Positions 53,510 through 62,229 of a DNA stretch of 64,000 nucleotides are shown in pieces. The position numbers were made by a program, and so were the translations under genes. Source of the stretch: an uncultured Nostocoides sp. (GTDB taxonomy: Bacteria > Actinomycetota > Actinomycetes > Actinomycetales > Dermatophilaceae); assembly GCA_937873315.1 (NCBI GenBank), contig CALMQX010000033.1, positions 248,001 to 312,000 on the forward strand, written 5' to 3'. Each line of letters opens with the position of its first letter. Within the stretch, counting starts at the first letter, position 1. The notes under the pieces are model-generated. The model had not been told where the DNA came from. It worked only from the letters and a program-made list of their open reading frames with translations, and did not search any database.

Positions 53510-55621
53510 ATGAGCGTGAATGCCGCGACCGCAGCCCCCGTCGTCAGCTCCACCGAGAGCATTCGCAATGTCGTTCTCGTCGGGCCGAGCGGAGCGGGCA
53601 AGTCGCGCCTCTTTGATCACCTCGTCTCGGAGTTGGTCCCTGGCCGCTCCCCCGTGCGGGAGACCCACGATCGCTCCCCGGGCCTGCGCGCAGCGAGCGT
53701 GGTCTCCGATGGCATGGTGATCACGCTGCTGGATGCCCCAGGGAATCCGGACTTCGTGGGTGACGTGCGGGCCGGCCTGCGAGCCGCCGATGCGGCCCTC
53801 TTCATCGTTTCCGCGGCGGACGGCGTCGACGCAGCCACCCGAGCGTTGTGGCACGAGTGCCAGGTGGTCGGCATGCCGCGGGCCGTGGCGATCAGCCAGC
53901 TGGATGCCCGGGACGCTGACTTCCTGGCCACCCTGCAGGACTGCCAGAACCACTTCGGCCAGGGCGTGCAGCCACTGGGGGTTCCGGTGGCCGGCTCGGC
54001 CGGGGCGGTGACCTCGATTGCCGACCTGCTGCTGGGCGAGATCCACGACTACGAGGGCGGCACCCGTACGGTGCGACAGGCCGACGCCAGCCATGCGGAC
54101 ATCTTCGACACTCACCGGGGCTCCCTGATCGAGGGCATCATCGAGGAGTCCGAGGACGACTCACTGATGGACCGCTACCTCGAGGGCGAGGAACTCGAGT
54201 TCGCCACGCTGGAGAGCGACCTGCTCAAGGCGGTCGCGCACGGGACCTTCCACCCGGTGCTGCCGGTCTCGGCCGAGAATGGCGCGGGCGTCGAGGTCCT
54301 CCTGCACATGATCAAAGCAGCCTTCCCGCACCCCGGGCTGCACCCGCTGCCCACGGTGACCCCCGTGGAGGGTGGCGAGCCTGTGGCCATGTCGGCGGAC
54401 CCGAATGGTCCGCTCGTGGCCGAGGTGGTGCATACCCAGAGCGATGCCTATGTCGGGCACCTCTCGCTGGTTCGGGTCTTCTCGGGAACCTTGCGCGCGG
54501 ACCGGGCGGTCCATGTCTCGGGCCATATGGAGAAGTTGGGCATTCTGCTGGGCGAGGGTCACGCACCGCATGATGAGGACGTGCGCCCGGGCGCGATTGC
54601 GGCCCCACTGGATGGTGACCTGCGCACCAAGCCCAGCGCCATCGCCGGGGAGGTTGTCGTGGTGACCAAGTTGGGCACTGCGCAGACCTCGGACACGATC
54701 AGCGACCCTGATCAGCCGCTCTTGGTGACGCCCTGGCAGCTCCCCGAGGCCCTGCTCCCGGCGGCGGTCGAGGCGGCCACACGGGCGGACGAGGACAAGA
54801 TGCCCAATGCCTTCCACGAGCTCGCCGCCGAGGATCCCACCTTGCGTATCGAACACGTCCGGGAGACCGCGCAGATCGTGTTGTGGACGACGGGGCCGAC
54901 CCACTTGGATCTGGTCCTGGCTCGGCTCAAGAGCCGGTACAACGTCGACGTCAAGCGAGTCGATGTGAAAGTGCCGATGCGGGAGACGGCCATTGTCCGG
55001 GCTCAGGCGCAGGGCCGCCACGTCAAGCAGTCCGGCGGACATGGCCAGTTCGCGGTCGTCCAGATGAGCATGGAGCCAGCCACCCGCGGCGAGGGCAACT
55101 CCTTCCATGAGGTGGTCGTTGGCGGGGCTGTCCCCCGCCAGTTCATCGGGTCCGTGGAGAAGGGCACCCACATGCAACTCGAGAAGGGTTTGCTCGCGGG
55201 GTGGCCGGTCGTGGACGTCAAGGTGACGCTGCACGACGGCAAGGCGCACTCGGTCGACTCCTCCGATATGGCCTTCCAGACGGCCGCTGGCTTGGCGCTG
55301 CGCGAGATGGCTTCTGCCAGCAGCATGTGCCTGCTGGAGCCGATCGACTTGGTCAACGTGACCGTGGATGACGAATACCTCGGAGCGATCATGACCGACG
55401 TCTCCACGCGCCGCGGCCAGATCGTCGGGTCCGCGCCGGCCGAGGGCGAGGAGGGCCGCTCGGTGCTGACCGCGACCATCCCGCAGTTGGAGCTCATCGA
55501 CTACGCCATCGCCCTGCGATCACTGGCCCACGGCACCGGCACCTTCGCCCGTGAGCTCCACGGGTACGAGATGCTCCCCCAACGGCTTACCGCTGAGCAC
55601 ATCGCCAAAGCACACCGCTAA
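53510..55621 (+). CDS. Elongation factor G-like protein EF-G2
   Basis: This 703-aa protein has the EF-G domain order with degenerate GTPase motifs: the P-loop is GPSGAGKS (residues 25-32), the G3 motif is DAPGNPDF (75-82) with Asn79 where EF-G has the catalytic His, and G4 is SQLDA. Domains II-V follow, ending with domain IV (KQSGGHGQFAVVQM, GSVEKGTHMQLEKG) and domain V (DVSTRRGQIVGSAP). It matches mycobacterial FusA2, not the main EF-G. ATG 53510 has AAGG three bases upstream; a start-stop ATGTAA at 53499-53504 sits in front of it with GAGGAG. Confidence 0.9.
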   Translation: MSVNAATAAPVVSSTESIRNVVLVGPSGAGKSRLFDHLVSELVPGRSPVRETHDRSPGLRAASVVSDGMVITLLDAPGNPDFVGDVRAGLRAADAALFIVSAADGVDAATRALWHECQVVGMPRAVAISQLDARDADFLATLQDCQNHFGQGVQPLGVPVAGSAGAVTSIADLLLGEIHDYEGGTRTVRQADASHADIFDTHRGSLIEGIIEESEDDSLMDRYLEGEELEFATLESDLLKAVAHGTFHPVLPVSAENGAGVEVLLHMIKAAFPHPGLHPLPTVTPVEGGEPVAMSADPNGPLVAEVVHTQSDAYVGHLSLVRVFSGTLRADRAVHVSGHMEKLGILLGEGHAPHDEDVRPGAIAAPLDGDLRTKPSAIAGEVVVVTKLGTAQTSDTISDPDQPLLVTPWQLPEALLPAAVEAATRADEDKMPNAFHELAAEDPTLRIEHVRETAQIVLWTTGPTHLDLVLARLKSRYNVDVKRVDVKVPMRETAIVRAQAQGRHVKQSGGHGQFAVVQMSMEPATRGEGNSFHEVVVGGAVPRQFIGSVEKGTHMQLEKGLLAGWPVVDVKVTLHDGKAHSVDSSDMAFQTAAGLALREMASASSMCLLEPIDLVNVTVDDEYLGAIMTDVSTRRGQIVGSAPAEGEEGRSVLTATIPQLELIDYAIALRSLAHGTGTFARELHGYEMLPQRLTAEHIAKAHR

Positions 55622-55638
55622 CTGGCCCGGCGGTCTGA

Positions 55639-55680
55639 GGCCTCGCCAACGAAGGCCACTGTTCTGCGTTGGCAAGGGCC
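55639..55680. terminator. Stem-loop between EF-G2 and HIT genes
   Basis: GCCAACG (55645-55651) pairs with CGTTGGC (55667-55673), and CCT (55641-55643) pairs with AGG (55675-55677), between two converging genes. The loop contains GGCCACTG. It can act in both directions. Confidence 0.6.
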
Positions 55681-55686
55681 GCTGAC

Positions 55687-56226
55687 TTAGCTTGCTGGCC
55701 AGTGCTCGATGAGTCGGCTGCGCACATCCTCGAGTAGCGCGGGCAGCGCCTTGGTCCGGGCGATGATCGGCAGGAAGTTGGCGTCGCCTCCCCAACGCGG
55801 CACGACGTGTTGGTGAAGGTGGGCTGCCACCCCGGCACCGGCGACCGCACCCTGATTCATGCCGATGTTGAAACCCATGGGCGCCGAGGCCGAGGTCAGC
55901 GCGGTGATTGCTGCCTTGGTGAGGGCCGTGAACTCGGCGGTCTCTTCCTCGGTCAGGTCGAGATAGCGCGAGACATGACGCAGCGGACAGATCAGGACAT
56001 GCCCCGGGTTGTACGGGAAGAGGTTCAAGACCACATAACAGAGCCGACCCCGATGCACGATGAGGCCCTCGGCGTCCTCGCGCGTAGGGGCTGCACAGAA
56101 CGGGCAGCCGGCGCCCGCCTCCGCGCTGGGCCGCTCCCCCTCGATGTACGCCATCCGATGTGGGGTCCAGAGTCGCTCGAAGCCATCAGGCACCCCGGCG
56201 AGTTGGCTCGCGTCCTCGGTCGGCAT
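55687..56226 (-). CDS. HIT family protein (diadenosine polyphosphate hydrolase/phosphorylase-like)
   Basis: This 179-aa protein has the histidine triad in AAHLHQHVVPRWGGDANFLP and an N-terminal zinc-type CPFCAAP motif, with RLWTPHRMAYIEG at the start of the domain. It corresponds to mycobacterial Rv2613c, a dinucleoside-tetraphosphate phosphorylase. ATG 56226 is supported by TACGAT six bases upstream (leaderless); a GTG at 56277 would extend it without support. It lies downstream of thrS as in mycobacteria, but an extra 395 bp separates the two. Confidence 0.88.
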   Translation of the reverse strand: MPTEDASQLAGVPDGFERLWTPHRMAYIEGERPSAEAGAGCPFCAAPTREDAEGLIVHRGRLCYVVLNLFPYNPGHVLICPLRHVSRYLDLTEEETAEFTALTKAAITALTSASAPMGFNIGMNQGAVAGAGVAAHLHQHVVPRWGGDANFLPIIARTKALPALLEDVRSRLIEHWPAS

Positions 56227-56238
56227 ACCCAAATCGTA
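56227..56238 (-). promoter_or_regulatory. -10 element of a leaderless HIT gene start
   Basis: TACGAT (56238-56233) is six bases from ATG 56226 and no ribosome binding site is present. It lies just downstream of the terminator of the putative small RNA. Confidence 0.5.
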
Positions 56239-56287
56239 TGCCGCCACAAGCGAGTCTGACGGGCGCGCCGGTGCCACCCTCGGACAA

Positions 56288-56468
56288 GGGTGAGGCCCCG
56301 GGAAGTATGAGTTCCCGGGGCCTCAGGGCGACGCGGCGTGATGCTCCGTGCCTGACCTCGATAACCTTCGCCCACCCGTCCCGCATCACCGGTCCGTACG
56401 CACTCGCCGAAGCGTTGCGCCTGGTGGCCGACCTTCTCTTGGCCCCTCCTCCGGCGAACCGGTGGAGT
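56288..56468 (-). ncRNA. Putative small RNA between thrS and the HIT gene (novel candidate)
   Basis: The 394-bp gap between HIT and thrS holds a complete minus-strand transcription unit. A promoter (TTGCCC at 56503-56498, 17-bp spacer, TAGAAA at 56480-56475) predicts a start near 56468. A very strong terminator ends it near 56288. The roughly 180-nt product has several stems: CUCC-A-CCGG with UUCG loop near its 5' end, GGCC/GGCC, and CGC-UUCG-GCG. No open frame inside has a start codon with a ribosome binding site. I recognise no tRNA, SRP, RNase P or tmRNA signature. It could be a 6S/Ms1-like RNA, but I see no motif proving it. Confidence 0.5.
56291..56325 (-). terminator. Strong hairpin ending the putative small RNA
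   Basis: A perfect 14-bp inverted repeat (56291-56304 with 56312-56325) encloses the loop GTATGAG. It is GC-rich (TGAGGCCCCGGGAA arm). It lies 50 bp before the HIT start, so it separates the small RNA from HIT. Confidence 0.8.
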
Positions 56469-56474
56469 GAGTTA

Positions 56475-56503
56475 TTTCTAGTCCGCTCTGCGCTGTGGGG
56501 CAA
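56475..56503 (-). promoter_or_regulatory. Promoter of the putative small RNA
   Basis: TTGCCC (56503-56498) and TAGAAA (56480-56475) are separated by 17 bp, the best-spaced -35/-10 pair I found in the window. The AT-rich patch around 56471-56480 stands out from the surrounding GC-rich sequence. Confidence 0.55.
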
Positions 56504-56588
56504 CAGGTTTGGCCAAAGTCCAGCCCTGTAATTCGCGCCCTCGGCGTGTCGTCGGCGTGTCGTGCGCTCGGTGCACGCTTGTGTGACA

Positions 56589-56609
56589 GGTGGGATTAAT
56601 GACCCCACC
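56589..56609 (-). terminator. Short stem-loop after thrS
   Basis: GGTGGG (on minus, 56609-56604) pairs with CCCACC (56594-56589) around an AT-rich loop, 12 bp after the thrS stop codon. It would end thrS before the small-RNA unit. Confidence 0.6.
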
Positions 56610-56620
56610 CGAGCTGGATC

Positions 56621-58597
56621 TCAGACCTGCGCCTTGGTGTCGATCGCGGCCCGCACCTTGGCGATGGCGTCGTCGATGGCCACCCCGTTCTCCTGAGAGC
56701 CATCGCGGTATCGGAACGAAATCGTGCCCGCTGCCTGGTCCTCTCCCCCAGCGATGAGGATGTAGGGAACCTTGGACTTCGAGGCATTGCGGATCTTCTT
56801 GGGGAAGCGGTCGTCGGAGCCATCGAGCTCGACCCGGATGCCGTGGGCCTCGAAGCGGTCGAGCACGTCGCGCAGGTACGGCGTGAACTCCTCGGCAACC
56901 GGGACGCCCAGCGCCTGCACCGGTGAGAGCCACACCGGGAACGCCCCGGCATAGTGCTCGGTGAGCACCCCGATGAAGCGTTCGATGGAGCCGAACTTGG
57001 CCGAGTGGATCATCACCGGTCGCTGGCGGCTGCCATCGGCAGCCTGGTACTCCAGTCCGAAACCCTCGGGCTGGTTGAAGTCGTACTGAATCGTCGACAG
57101 TTGCCAGGTGCGGCCGATGGCGTCCTTGGCCTGGACCGAGACCTTGGGTCCGTAGAACGCGGCCCCACCAGGGTCGGGCACGAGGGCAAGACCGGAGTCC
57201 AGGCAGGCCTGTTCCAAGACCGTGGTGGCTTCGGTCCACTGCTCCTCGGAGCCGACGAACTTCTCCTTGTTCTTCTCATCGCGGGTGGAGAGCTCGAGAT
57301 AGAAGTCCTCGAGCCCGAAGTCGCGGAAGAGGCCCAAGCAGAACTCCAGCAGGTGCTTGATCTCGTCGGCCGCCTGCTCCTTGGTGACATAGGAGTGACT
57401 GTCGTCCTGAGCGAAACCGCGCACGCGGGTCAGCCCGTGGATGACCCCGGACTTCTCGTACCGGTAGACATGCCCGAACTCGAAGAGCCGCATCGGCAGG
57501 TCGCGATAGCTGCGCCCCCGCGACCGATAGATGAGGTTGTGCATCGGGCAGTTCATCGCCTTGAGGTAATAGTCCGAACCCTCGAACTCCATCGGCGGGA
57601 ACATCGTGTCCGCGTAGTACGGCAGGTGCCCGGAGGTGTGGAAGAGGCCCTCCTTGGAGATGTGGGGCGTCCCGACGTAATCGAATCCCTCTTCGATATG
57701 CCGCCGCCGGACGTAGTCCTCCATCTCCCGCTTCAGGACGCCACCCTTGGGGTGGAAGACCGGCAAACCGGACCCGATCTCGTCGGGGAAGGAGAACAGA
57801 TCCAGTTCGGCGCCCAGCTTGCGGTGGTCGCGCTTCTCGGCTTCGGCGAGGCGATTGAGGTATTCGGTCAGAGCCTCCTTGGTCGGCCACGCTGTGCCAT
57901 AGACGCGCTGGAGCTGGTTGTTCGCCTGGTCGCCCCGCCAGTAGGCCGCGGCGCTGCGCATGACCTTGAAGGCATTGCCGAGCAGCTTGGTGCTCGGGAT
58001 GTGGGGTCCACGGCACAGGTCGCCCCACGCGCGCGACCCATCGCGACGCAGGTTGTCGTAGATCGTCAGGCCACCCTCGCCGACCTCGGCGGAGGCGCCA
58101 TCTGCCGCGTCGGCGGCATTCGACTTCAGACCAACGAGTTCGCACTTGTACGGCTCATGGGCGAGCTCGATGAGGGCGTCCTCATCACTGACCTCGCGGC
58201 GCACGAAGGTCTGCCCCTCGTTGATGATCCGCTGCATGACCTTCTCGAGGGCCTTGAGGTCCTCGGGGGTGAACGGGTTCTCGACGTCGAAGTCGTAGTA
58301 GAAGCCGTCCCGGATGGGCGGACCGATACCCAGCTTGGCGGAGGGGTTGACCTCCTGCACGGCTTGCGCGAGCACGTGCGCGCAGGAGTGCCGTAGCACC
58401 GCCAGCCCGTCCTCAGAGTCCATCGTCACCGGCTCCACCGCATCACCCTCGGCGAGGACATGGGCCAGGTCGCGCAGCTCGCCATTGACGCGGGCGACCA
58501 CCACCTCGCGCCGGCCTTCGAAGAGCGCGCCGGCAGTCGTCGCCTCCGGCACCGATCGCGCGTCTCCGGCGAGGTGAACGGTGATCTGGGCGGACAT
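56621..58597 (-). CDS. thrS: Threonine-tRNA ligase
   Basis: This 658-aa class II synthetase charges tRNA-Thr. It has an N-terminal TGS domain, an editing domain with [16 protein letters not shown], and a catalytic core with [21 protein letters not shown] (zinc Cys), [26 protein letters not shown] (motif 2) and [16 protein letters not shown] (motif 3), then the anticodon-binding domain. ATG 58597 has GGGAG seven bases upstream. No T-box leader is visible in the 88-bp gap to the GPP34 gene. Confidence 0.96.
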   Translation of the reverse strand: MSAQITVHLAGDARSVPEATTAGALFEGRREVVVARVNGELRDLAHVLAEGDAVEPVTMDSEDGLAVLRHSCAHVLAQAVQEVNPSAKLGIGPPIRDGFYYDFDVENPFTPEDLKALEKVMQRIINEGQTFVRREVSDEDALIELAHEPYKCELVGLKSNAADAADGASAEVGEGGLTIYDNLRRDGSRAWGDLCRGPHIPSTKLLGNAFKVMRSAAAYWRGDQANNQLQRVYGTAWPTKEALTEYLNRLAEAEKRDHRKLGAELDLFSFPDEIGSGLPVFHPKGGVLKREMEDYVRRRHIEEGFDYVGTPHISKEGLFHTSGHLPYYADTMFPPMEFEGSDYYLKAMNCPMHNLIYRSRGRSYRDLPMRLFEFGHVYRYEKSGVIHGLTRVRGFAQDDSHSYVTKEQAADEIKHLLEFCLGLFRDFGLEDFYLELSTRDEKNKEKFVGSEEQWTEATTVLEQACLDSGLALVPDPGGAAFYGPKVSVQAKDAIGRTWQLSTIQYDFNQPEGFGLEYQAADGSRQRPVMIHSAKFGSIERFIGVLTEHYAGAFPVWLSPVQALGVPVAEEFTPYLRDVLDRFEAHGIRVELDGSDDRFPKKIRNASKSKVPYILIAGGEDQAAGTISFRYRDGSQENGVAIDDAIAKVRAAIDTKAQV

Positions 58598-58688
58598 CAA
58601 AGGCTCCCGAGGGTGGCGTTGGTATGCCGTCGCGACCGCGACAGCGGGTCCAAGCCTACGCGGCGGGCGGTCTTGCTCGCGCCCAGGT

Positions 58689-59366
58689 TTACGAGCCCGC
58701 GATCACCACAGTTGTCGCGACCACCGCTGCCATGACCGCGGTGTCCAGGTCCCGCAGGGCCTGGCTCACCGCATCTGCCAGCACACCGGCCGATCGCAGC
58801 TCGGTGACCCGGGCGTCAAGGGCGCGTTGGTCGCGGTTAGGAAAGAGCGTGCGCAGTGCTCCCACCGCCGAGAGCAGGAGCAGCAGGACGTCATCCTGCG
58901 GTGCACCGGGCTCACCATCGAGCGCGGTGCTCAGCCGGGTCAGGATGGCGTCACGAGTGTGTGGCTGCAGCACTGCGTGTCGGCGGATCGGAATGCCGAT
59001 GATTCGGGTGGTCCGGTCCTCGATGATCCCCGACTCCAGGAGGTTCGCGATGGTGGCGTCACGCAATCGGCCACCGCGGTCCGCGAAATCCTCGCCAGCT
59101 CCACAGCGGGCCACGGCCTTCTTCGGCTTAATGCCGTCCGCGCGGCGCAAGACCTCAGTCCAGATATCCGGAACCTCTGCGATGGGTACCGCCGTTCGCA
59201 ACCGCCCATCGGTGTCCACGACGAGCCGGTCGTCCAGCACGGCGGCTGCAATCGCGGCCCCGGCGAGCCCCGCCTTGATAGCGGCGCCGCCGACGACGGG
59301 TCGCTGGGAGTCCGGAGAGAGGAGAACCAGGAGGAAGTCTCCGCACAAGCGCTGCATGGCGTTCAT
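58689..59366 (-). CDS. GPP34 (GOLPH3-like) family phosphoprotein
   Basis: This 225-aa helical protein resembles the GPP34/GOLPH3 family ([17 protein letters not shown] start, the [18 protein letters not shown] segment, [35 protein letters not shown]), which binds phosphoinositides in eukaryotes; bacterial functions are unknown. ATG 59366 has TAGCGT six bases upstream and no ribosome binding site, so it is probably leaderless. It is divergent from the S9 peptidase gene. Confidence 0.85.
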   Translation of the reverse strand: MNAMQRLCGDFLLVLLSPDSQRPVVGGAAIKAGLAGAAIAAAVLDDRLVVDTDGRLRTAVPIAEVPDIWTEVLRRADGIKPKKAVARCGAGEDFADRGGRLRDATIANLLESGIIEDRTTRIIGIPIRRHAVLQPHTRDAILTRLSTALDGEPGAPQDDVLLLLLSAVGALRTLFPNRDQRALDARVTELRSAGVLADAVSQALRDLDTAVMAAVVATTVVIAGS

Positions 59367-59413
59367 GCCTCGACGCTAACCGCAGAGCCACGTACCGACT
59401 AGGTTCGGGTGTC
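59367..59413. promoter_or_regulatory. Divergent leaderless promoters of the GPP34 and S9 peptidase genes
   Basis: Leftward, TAGCGT (59378-59373) is six bases from ATG 59366. Rightward, TAGGTT (59400-59405) is eight bases from ATG 59414. No ribosome binding site is seen for either gene. Confidence 0.5.
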
Positions 59414-61309
59414 ATGATGAGTCTCGGCTACGGCCATTGGCCCTCGCCCATTTCCCCCGAAGCGCTCACGGTCGGCGATCCGACACTGGACGAACCGCGC
59501 CTCGACGGCGCGCAGACGTACTGGCTTGAGGGACGGCCTACTGAGGGTGGTCGAGTCGTCCTGGTTGCTCGAGATGCCGATGGCCAGACCCGCGATCTCA
59601 CCGCGGCTCCCTTCAACGTGCGATCACGCGTGCACGAGTACGGCGGTGGGGCGTATGCCGTCCGCGACGGGGTCGTGGTGTTCTCCAACTTCGCCGATGG
59701 TCGCCTTTACCGACTCGATCCGGACGCGGTGGAGCCCGTGGCGATCACGGCGGCGGATGAAGCCGTCAGGTTCGGTGGGCTGGTCCTGCACGACGAGAGC
59801 ATCTATGCCGTGCGAGAGGACCATCGTGGCAACGGTGAAGCGGTCAACGAACTGGTGTCGCTGCCGATCAACCCTGCGCGCCCCGGCGTGGGCGAGGTTA
59901 TCCGCACGGGTACTGATTTCGTCTCCCGCCCCGCGATCTCCCCCGATGGCCGGCAGATCGCGTGGGTGTCCTGGGATCACCCGAATATGCCCTGGGATAG
60001 CACCGTCCTCGAGGTCGCGTCGCTCACGGATCCGGTGGCGAGCCGCCGGGTGGTCGCCGGTGGTCCCGGCGTGAGCGTGGCGCAACCGCAGTTCTCGCCG
60101 GGCGGAGACCTGTGGTTCATCAGCGACCAGAGCGGTTACTGGAACCTCATGCGTTCGGCGGGTGGCGAGGCACCGGCGCAGGCTGTGCACCATCTGGCTG
60201 CCGATGTGGCGGAACCACAATGGCTGCTGGGCTTGTATGACTACGCCCTGATCGATGACGACACGGCATTCTTCCGCTACTTCAGGGATGCGGTGGCCAT
60301 CCCGGCCGTAGTGGACGTGCGCACCGGCGAACACCGCGCCGCCAACCTTGACGGCGTCGCCTTCGCCCACCTCCACGTCAGCAATGGCGAGGTGCTCACG
60401 CTGCGTCGACGTGCCGAAGGCGGCCCGCAAGTCGTCCGCGGATCCCTTGATGGCCCGGTCAACGTGCTTGCCGGCTCGCTCGACATTGCCGATCCGGACT
60501 ATCTCAGCCGTGCCGTCGCCAGAACCTGGACCAATGCCGCTGGGCGGGAAACGCATGGGTTCTTCTACGCCCCGGTGAATGCCGATGCCGAGGTCACGCA
60601 GGGCAGCGCTCCCCCACTCATCGTGATTGTCCATGGCGGCCCGACCAGCCACGCGACGCCGGCGTACGACCTGCGGGTCCAGTTCTGGACTACCCGAGGA
60701 TTTGCGGTGCTCGACGTCAATCACGGCGGCAGCACGGCATACGGGAGGGCGTTCCGGCAGCGCCTCAACGGCCAATGGGGTGTGGTCGATATCGACGATG
60801 TCGTCTCTGGGGTGCGCGCATTGGCAGCCGCGGGGTTGATCGATCCGGTGTCCGTCTTCATCCGGGGCGGGAGTGCTGGTGGCTACACCACCTTGCGGGC
60901 ACTCACGGCGAGCACGGCCTTTGCCGCCGGAGCGAGTTACTTCGGGATCAGCGACCTCTCGCTACTCATCTCCGATGACCACAAGTTCGAATCTCGGTAC
61001 ACGACGACCTTGGTGGGTCGCTGGCCCCAGGACGAAGCGGTCTACGTCGAACGCTCCCCGATCAACCACCTCGCCGACCTGCACGGGCAGCTGCTCCTGC
61101 TCCAGGGTGCCGATGACATGGTGGTCAAGGCGAATCAGGCGACCGGCATGGCCGAGGCATTGCGCTCCTTGGGCAAGGAGGTCGAGTTGGTGATCTATCC
61201 CGGCGAGGGCCACGGATTTCGGCAGGCGCAGACCATCGTGGATTCCCTGAACCGGGAACTCGCGCTCTATCAGCGCTGCATCGACGCTGCGGCTTCCGGC
61301 CAGGCCTGA
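59414..61309 (+). CDS. S9 family (prolyl oligopeptidase) peptidase
   Basis: This 631-aa protein has an N-terminal beta-propeller (repeats around WSPDGRQIAWVSWDH and LWFISDQSGYWNL-like text) and a C-terminal alpha/beta hydrolase domain. The HGGPTSH oxyanion region, nucleophile serine in RGGSAGGYTTLRAL, aspartate in LLLLQGADDMVV and histidine in GEGHGFRQ complete the triad. It resembles acylaminoacyl/dipeptidyl peptidases. No signal peptide is seen, so it is cytoplasmic. ATG 59414 or 59417 (ATGATG) may start it; a leaderless -10 is eight bases upstream. Confidence 0.92.
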   Translation: MMSLGYGHWPSPISPEALTVGDPTLDEPRLDGAQTYWLEGRPTEGGRVVLVARDADGQTRDLTAAPFNVRSRVHEYGGGAYAVRDGVVVFSNFADGRLYRLDPDAVEPVAITAADEAVRFGGLVLHDESIYAVREDHRGNGEAVNELVSLPINPARPGVGEVIRTGTDFVSRPAISPDGRQIAWVSWDHPNMPWDSTVLEVASLTDPVASRRVVAGGPGVSVAQPQFSPGGDLWFISDQSGYWNLMRSAGGEAPAQAVHHLAADVAEPQWLLGLYDYALIDDDTAFFRYFRDAVAIPAVVDVRTGEHRAANLDGVAFAHLHVSNGEVLTLRRRAEGGPQVVRGSLDGPVNVLAGSLDIADPDYLSRAVARTWTNAAGRETHGFFYAPVNADAEVTQGSAPPLIVIVHGGPTSHATPAYDLRVQFWTTRGFAVLDVNHGGSTAYGRAFRQRLNGQWGVVDIDDVVSGVRALAAAGLIDPVSVFIRGGSAGGYTTLRALTASTAFAAGASYFGISDLSLLISDDHKFESRYTTTLVGRWPQDEAVYVERSPINHLADLHGQLLLLQGADDMVVKANQATGMAEALRSLGKEVELVIYPGEGHGFRQAQTIVDSLNRELALYQRCIDAAASGQA

Positions 61310-61318
61310 GTGACCATG

Positions 61319-61368
61319 CCAGTGGCCGGCGTTGGTGTCGCCTGGACGGCACCAGGGCCTGCCACCGG
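61319..61368. terminator. Imperfect hairpin between S9 peptidase and MaoC genes (copy B of a repeated element)
   Basis: A 21-position stem (61319-61339 with 61348-61368) with about three mismatches and two G-U pairs encloses GCCTGGAC between converging genes. It aligns over 63 bases with the element at 49080-49142 at about 78% identity, with compensating changes in the stem. Confidence 0.75.
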
Positions 61369-61373
61369 GATCG

Positions 61374-62228
61374 TCAGTGGTGCTCGTCCAGGGTGAGCAC
61401 CAGGTGCTCGACCTCCGGGCGCCGCGTCGAACGCAGGCCAGCGGTCGTGCATCCGCCGTCCTTGCCGACCACCAAGTCCACCTGGCCGGGGAGGAAGACC
61501 GGCTTGCGGAACCAGACCTGTGAGGTGCTGGGTCGGGCCGCGCTCGTGCCCAAGGACCCGAGCACCCGAGCGTAGGTCCACATGCCATGCGCGATTGCCC
61601 TGCGGAAGCCCATCGCCTTCGCCGACCACGGGTGCAGGTGGATGGGGTTGACATCGCCCGAGACCGCGGCATACTCGCGGCCCAATCCGCTGGGCAGGAC
61701 CCACCTGGCCGCCGGGAATCCGCTCGGCATGGCCGGCGGCTGCTCACCGCGCTCGGCCTCCGGATGCGCAGCCCCGCGCGCTAGGTAGGTGCTGCGTCCT
61801 TCCCAGGCCACCTCGCTGTCGCACAGTACCCGGGTGACCAGATCCACCTGCTGTCCCTTGGCGTGGGCCCTGAGGTCCTCGGCCGCAACCGTCACCTCCA
61901 GACGGTCCTCCGTCCGCAGTGTGTGGTGCACGGTGATGACGTTCTCCAGGTGCACCAGCCCCATGAGCGGCAGCGGGAAACTCGGGCGGGACATCAGCTC
62001 GGCCTGGAGCGGAAATCCGAGCAGATGAGGGTAGGTATGCGGCAGGACGTCCCCCACGGCGAAGCCGCAGAGCCGCTGATAGGCCAGCAGGTTCGCCCGG
62101 TCGACACGCACGTCCACGAGCCGCAGCGTGGTGTCGGGCACGTCCTGCGACCGCGGCCCGCGGGCGAGCACGGCGCGCGCCACGGTGCTGGCCAGCCGTG
62201 GGGTTGAACTCAGCGTCTCGAGCGCCAT
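61374..62228 (-). CDS. MaoC-like dehydratase (HtdX-type)
   Basis: This 284-aa protein has a MaoC hotdog fold. The C-terminal hotdog has YAAVSGDVNPIHLHPWSAKAMGF, the hydratase motif of enoyl-CoA hydratase 2 (Asp and His), followed by AIAHGMWTYARVLG. The N-terminal half resembles a second, degenerate hotdog. It is arranged as in mycobacteria htdX-fabG4-fadA2 and would hydrate enoyl thioesters. ATG 62228 lies 1 nt after the FabG stop codon, so they are coupled. No ribosome binding site was assigned. Confidence 0.88.
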   Translation of the reverse strand: MALETLSSTPRLASTVARAVLARGPRSQDVPDTTLRLVDVRVDRANLLAYQRLCGFAVGDVLPHTYPHLLGFPLQAELMSRPSFPLPLMGLVHLENVITVHHTLRTEDRLEVTVAAEDLRAHAKGQQVDLVTRVLCDSEVAWEGRSTYLARGAAHPEAERGEQPPAMPSGFPAARWVLPSGLGREYAAVSGDVNPIHLHPWSAKAMGFRRAIAHGMWTYARVLGSLGTSAARPSTSQVWFRKPVFLPGQVDLVVGKDGGCTTAGLRSTRRPEVEHLVLTLDEHH

Positions 62229-62229
62229 A

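Noticed and set aside
56160..56531. Plus-strand frame ending near RITGPYALAEALRLVADLLLA as a possible small gene
   Set aside because: It runs antisense through the HIT start and the perfect hairpin, has no ribosome binding site, and the opposite strand has the better promoter and terminator.
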